From an uncultured Collinsella sp. (GTDB lineage Bacteria; Actinomycetota; Coriobacteriia; Coriobacteriales; Coriobacteriaceae): a stretch of DNA of 64,000 bases. Of this stretch, positions 62,734 to 64,000 are shown piece by piece. Positions within the stretch are counted from its first letter, which is position 1, and the number at the start of each line of letters is the position of its first letter. Position numbers and translations under genes: made by a program. The stretch spans positions 1 to 64,000 of the forward strand of contig UQLB01000010.1 of NCBI GenBank assembly GCA_900541725.1, written 5' to 3'. The notes under the pieces were generated by a model. It did not search any database. It saw only the letters and a program-made list of their open reading frames with translations, and was not told where the DNA came from.

Positions 62734-64000
62734 TTAAGCCTTAGCGGCAGCTGCATCCTCATCGAGCTGCTCCTTGGTAAAACCAAAGAGGTAGGCGATG
62801 GCAGCGGCGGAAATAAACGCAACGCCCGAAGCAACGCAGCCCCAAACGAGGTTGGCCGTTCCGCCGGCAACAAATCCGGTAATAGCCAGAATATTCGTTG
62901 CGCCCAAAACATACGTCGTCACGTTCGTGAGGGCCGCGACCAGGCCGCCGATAGCACCGCCGGCAACCATGGCGCCCAAGCAGCGGGTGTACTTAAAGCC
63001 GCAGCCATACAGCGCAGGCTCCGTCACGCCACCGACGATACCGGAAAGGGAAAAGCCGAGCATAGCGCCCTTCTCGTCGGTCTCCTTAAGGCGCAGGAAG
63101 GCACCAAAGGCCATGCCCCACGTGGCGAACTGAGCAATACCGCCTGCAACCATAACGCAGGAGTCAGAGCCCAGCGTAAGCAGCTGAACAATACCAAGGG
63201 TAATCAAAACCTGGTGCATACCGGTCATGACCAGGAACTCCCAAAGCGCGGCGATAGCCACCAGGGAAACGATGGTTAGGATACCGCCGGTGTTGCCGAG
63301 ACCGAACATGAAGTTGCCGACCACGCTGCCCAGGATGGAGCCGATCGGAGCCAGAGCGCACAGCGAAACGGGAACCATGACGGCCAAGGTGCACACAGGC
63401 ACAAACACCGTGGAGAGCATGTCGGGAATGACCTTCTTCATGAACTTCTCGACGACCATGAGCACCGGCATGGACAGGACCATGGGGAGCACGGTGGCAG
63501 AATAGTTGTTCAGCTGAGCCGGAAGCACGCCGTAGACCAGAGTGGTCGTTGCACCCGAATCTGCTGCAGCGTTAACGAGCGTCATAAACTCGGGGGCAAT
63601 GAGCACACCGCCGAGCATCATGCCGAGCGGCTGGCTGCAGCCGAGCTGTTTGGCAGCGGCCCAACCCAGGTAAATGGGCAGGAAATAGTAACCTGCGTTG
63701 TAGATCCAGTTATAGAAGAAGTTGTAGATATCGGAATCGGCAGCCCAAATACCGAGCATGCCGTCGCCGCAAATCACGGCGATGGTACGGAACATGGCGG
63801 CGCCCATGATGATCGGAATCGTCATGACCATCGTCTTGGACAGGTAGTTGAGGACCTTCTTGCCCGCAGTCTTGAGCGTCAGCGGCTCCTTGGTGCCGTC
63901 ATCGAGATTCTCGTCGATGGAGCCTTCGCCCTTAACTCCCAGCGCAATGGCGGCGTCATAGACCTTCGGCACGTTCTGGCCGATGATGACCTGATACTGG
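62734..64000 (-). CDS. PTS transporter EIIBC component, beta-glucoside type (5' end beyond window)
   Basis: The 3' part of a PTS permease. The window edge cuts the gene; the last visible residues are YQVIIGQNVPKVYDA, the C-terminal end of an EIIB domain. EIIC follows with about ten membrane segments, including MLGIWAADSDIYNFFYNWIYNAGYYFLPIYLGW, QPLGMMLGGVLIAP and GFSLSGIVGGVTEPALYGCGFKY. It imports and phosphorylates a sugar, probably a beta-glucoside or N-acetyl-type disaccharide. No EIIA is visible on the C-terminal side, so EIIA is encoded elsewhere or before EIIB. Confidence 0.92.
   Translation of the reverse strand, partial: QYQVIIGQNVPKVYDAAIALGVKGEGSIDENLDDGTKEPLTLKTAGKKVLNYLSKTMVMTIPIIMGAAMFRTIAVICGDGMLGIWAADSDIYNFFYNWIYNAGYYFLPIYLGWAAAKQLGCSQPLGMMLGGVLIAPEFMTLVNAAADSGATTTLVYGVLPAQLNNYSATVLPMVLSMPVLMVVEKFMKKVIPDMLSTVFVPVCTLAVMVPVSLCALAPIGSILGSVVGNFMFGLGNTGGILTIVSLVAIAALWEFLVMTGMHQVLITLGIVQLLTLGSDSCVMVAGGIAQFATWGMAFGAFLRLKETDEKGAMLGFSLSGIVGGVTEPALYGCGFKYTRCLGAMVAGGAIGGLVAALTNVTTYVLGATNILAITGFVAGGTANLVWGCVASGVAFISAAAIAYLFGFTKEQLDEDAAAAKA

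Overview
The window is GC-rich, gene-dense bacterial DNA with Shine-Dalgarno-led genes, short intergenic gaps and hairpin terminators. Gene content and protein style point to Coriobacteriia, most likely a gut Collinsella. Supporting traits are an electron-bifurcating type lactate/glycolate dehydrogenase with a ferredoxin-fused EtfA, fermentative metabolism, a long single-chain PurL, Elp3 and Ski2-like proteins, and a branched-chain amino acid transporter with two binding proteins. The genus is inferred; no rRNA gene is inside the window.

Left part (1-14.3 kb). The infC-rpmI-rplT operon reads leftward and ends at a strong terminator. Beyond it, the first ~130 bases look like the leader of an rRNA operon lying outside the window. 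infC appears to start at AUA behind a leader terminator. A tRNA-Leu(CAA) follows, with a duplicated copy of its 3' end and terminator. Next come a transglutaminase-like protein, a tandem repeat with a 92-base palindrome, class II aldolase, and a recJ-helicase fusion / rel / metallo-hydrolase operon. A BASS-type transporter and a cutC-DUF4931 pair complete this part.

Middle part (14.3-40.4 kb). Two copies of a 67-bp palindromic element bracket a membrane zinc-ribbon protein of unusual composition. The liv operon (two substrate-binding paralogues, LivHMGF), homoserine dehydrogenase and an SDR follow. A striking array of six palindromes at exactly 62-bp period (25261-25616) lies between the SDR and a frameshifted cation/proton antiporter gene. 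Then come purL, an EamA transporter, a membrane diguanylate cyclase, a 2-keto-3-deoxygluconate permease-like gene, azlCD, an HD protein and the FAD-oxidase/etfB/etfA operon.

Right part (40.4-64 kb). A cluster of small secreted or anchored proteins (41.1-44.0 kb) resembles the WxL/LPXTG cell-surface clusters of Firmicutes. A three-gene operon (44.9-50.5 kb) encodes a TerB-N/TerB-C-like protein, a BrxD-like (DUF2791) ATPase and an Lhr-like helicase; this is the best candidate here for a poorly described DNA-protection system. After it come a spermidine-synthase-like protein, bacterial Elp3, an XRE/DUF4097 regulatory pair, two methyltransferases (one TrmB), a Ski2-like helicase, a DUF2130 protein, a YdjC/ChbG deacetylase and the 3' part of a PTS EIIBC gene cut by the window end.

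Starts were chosen from Shine-Dalgarno position and family N-termini. All family calls are by eye, without database searches.
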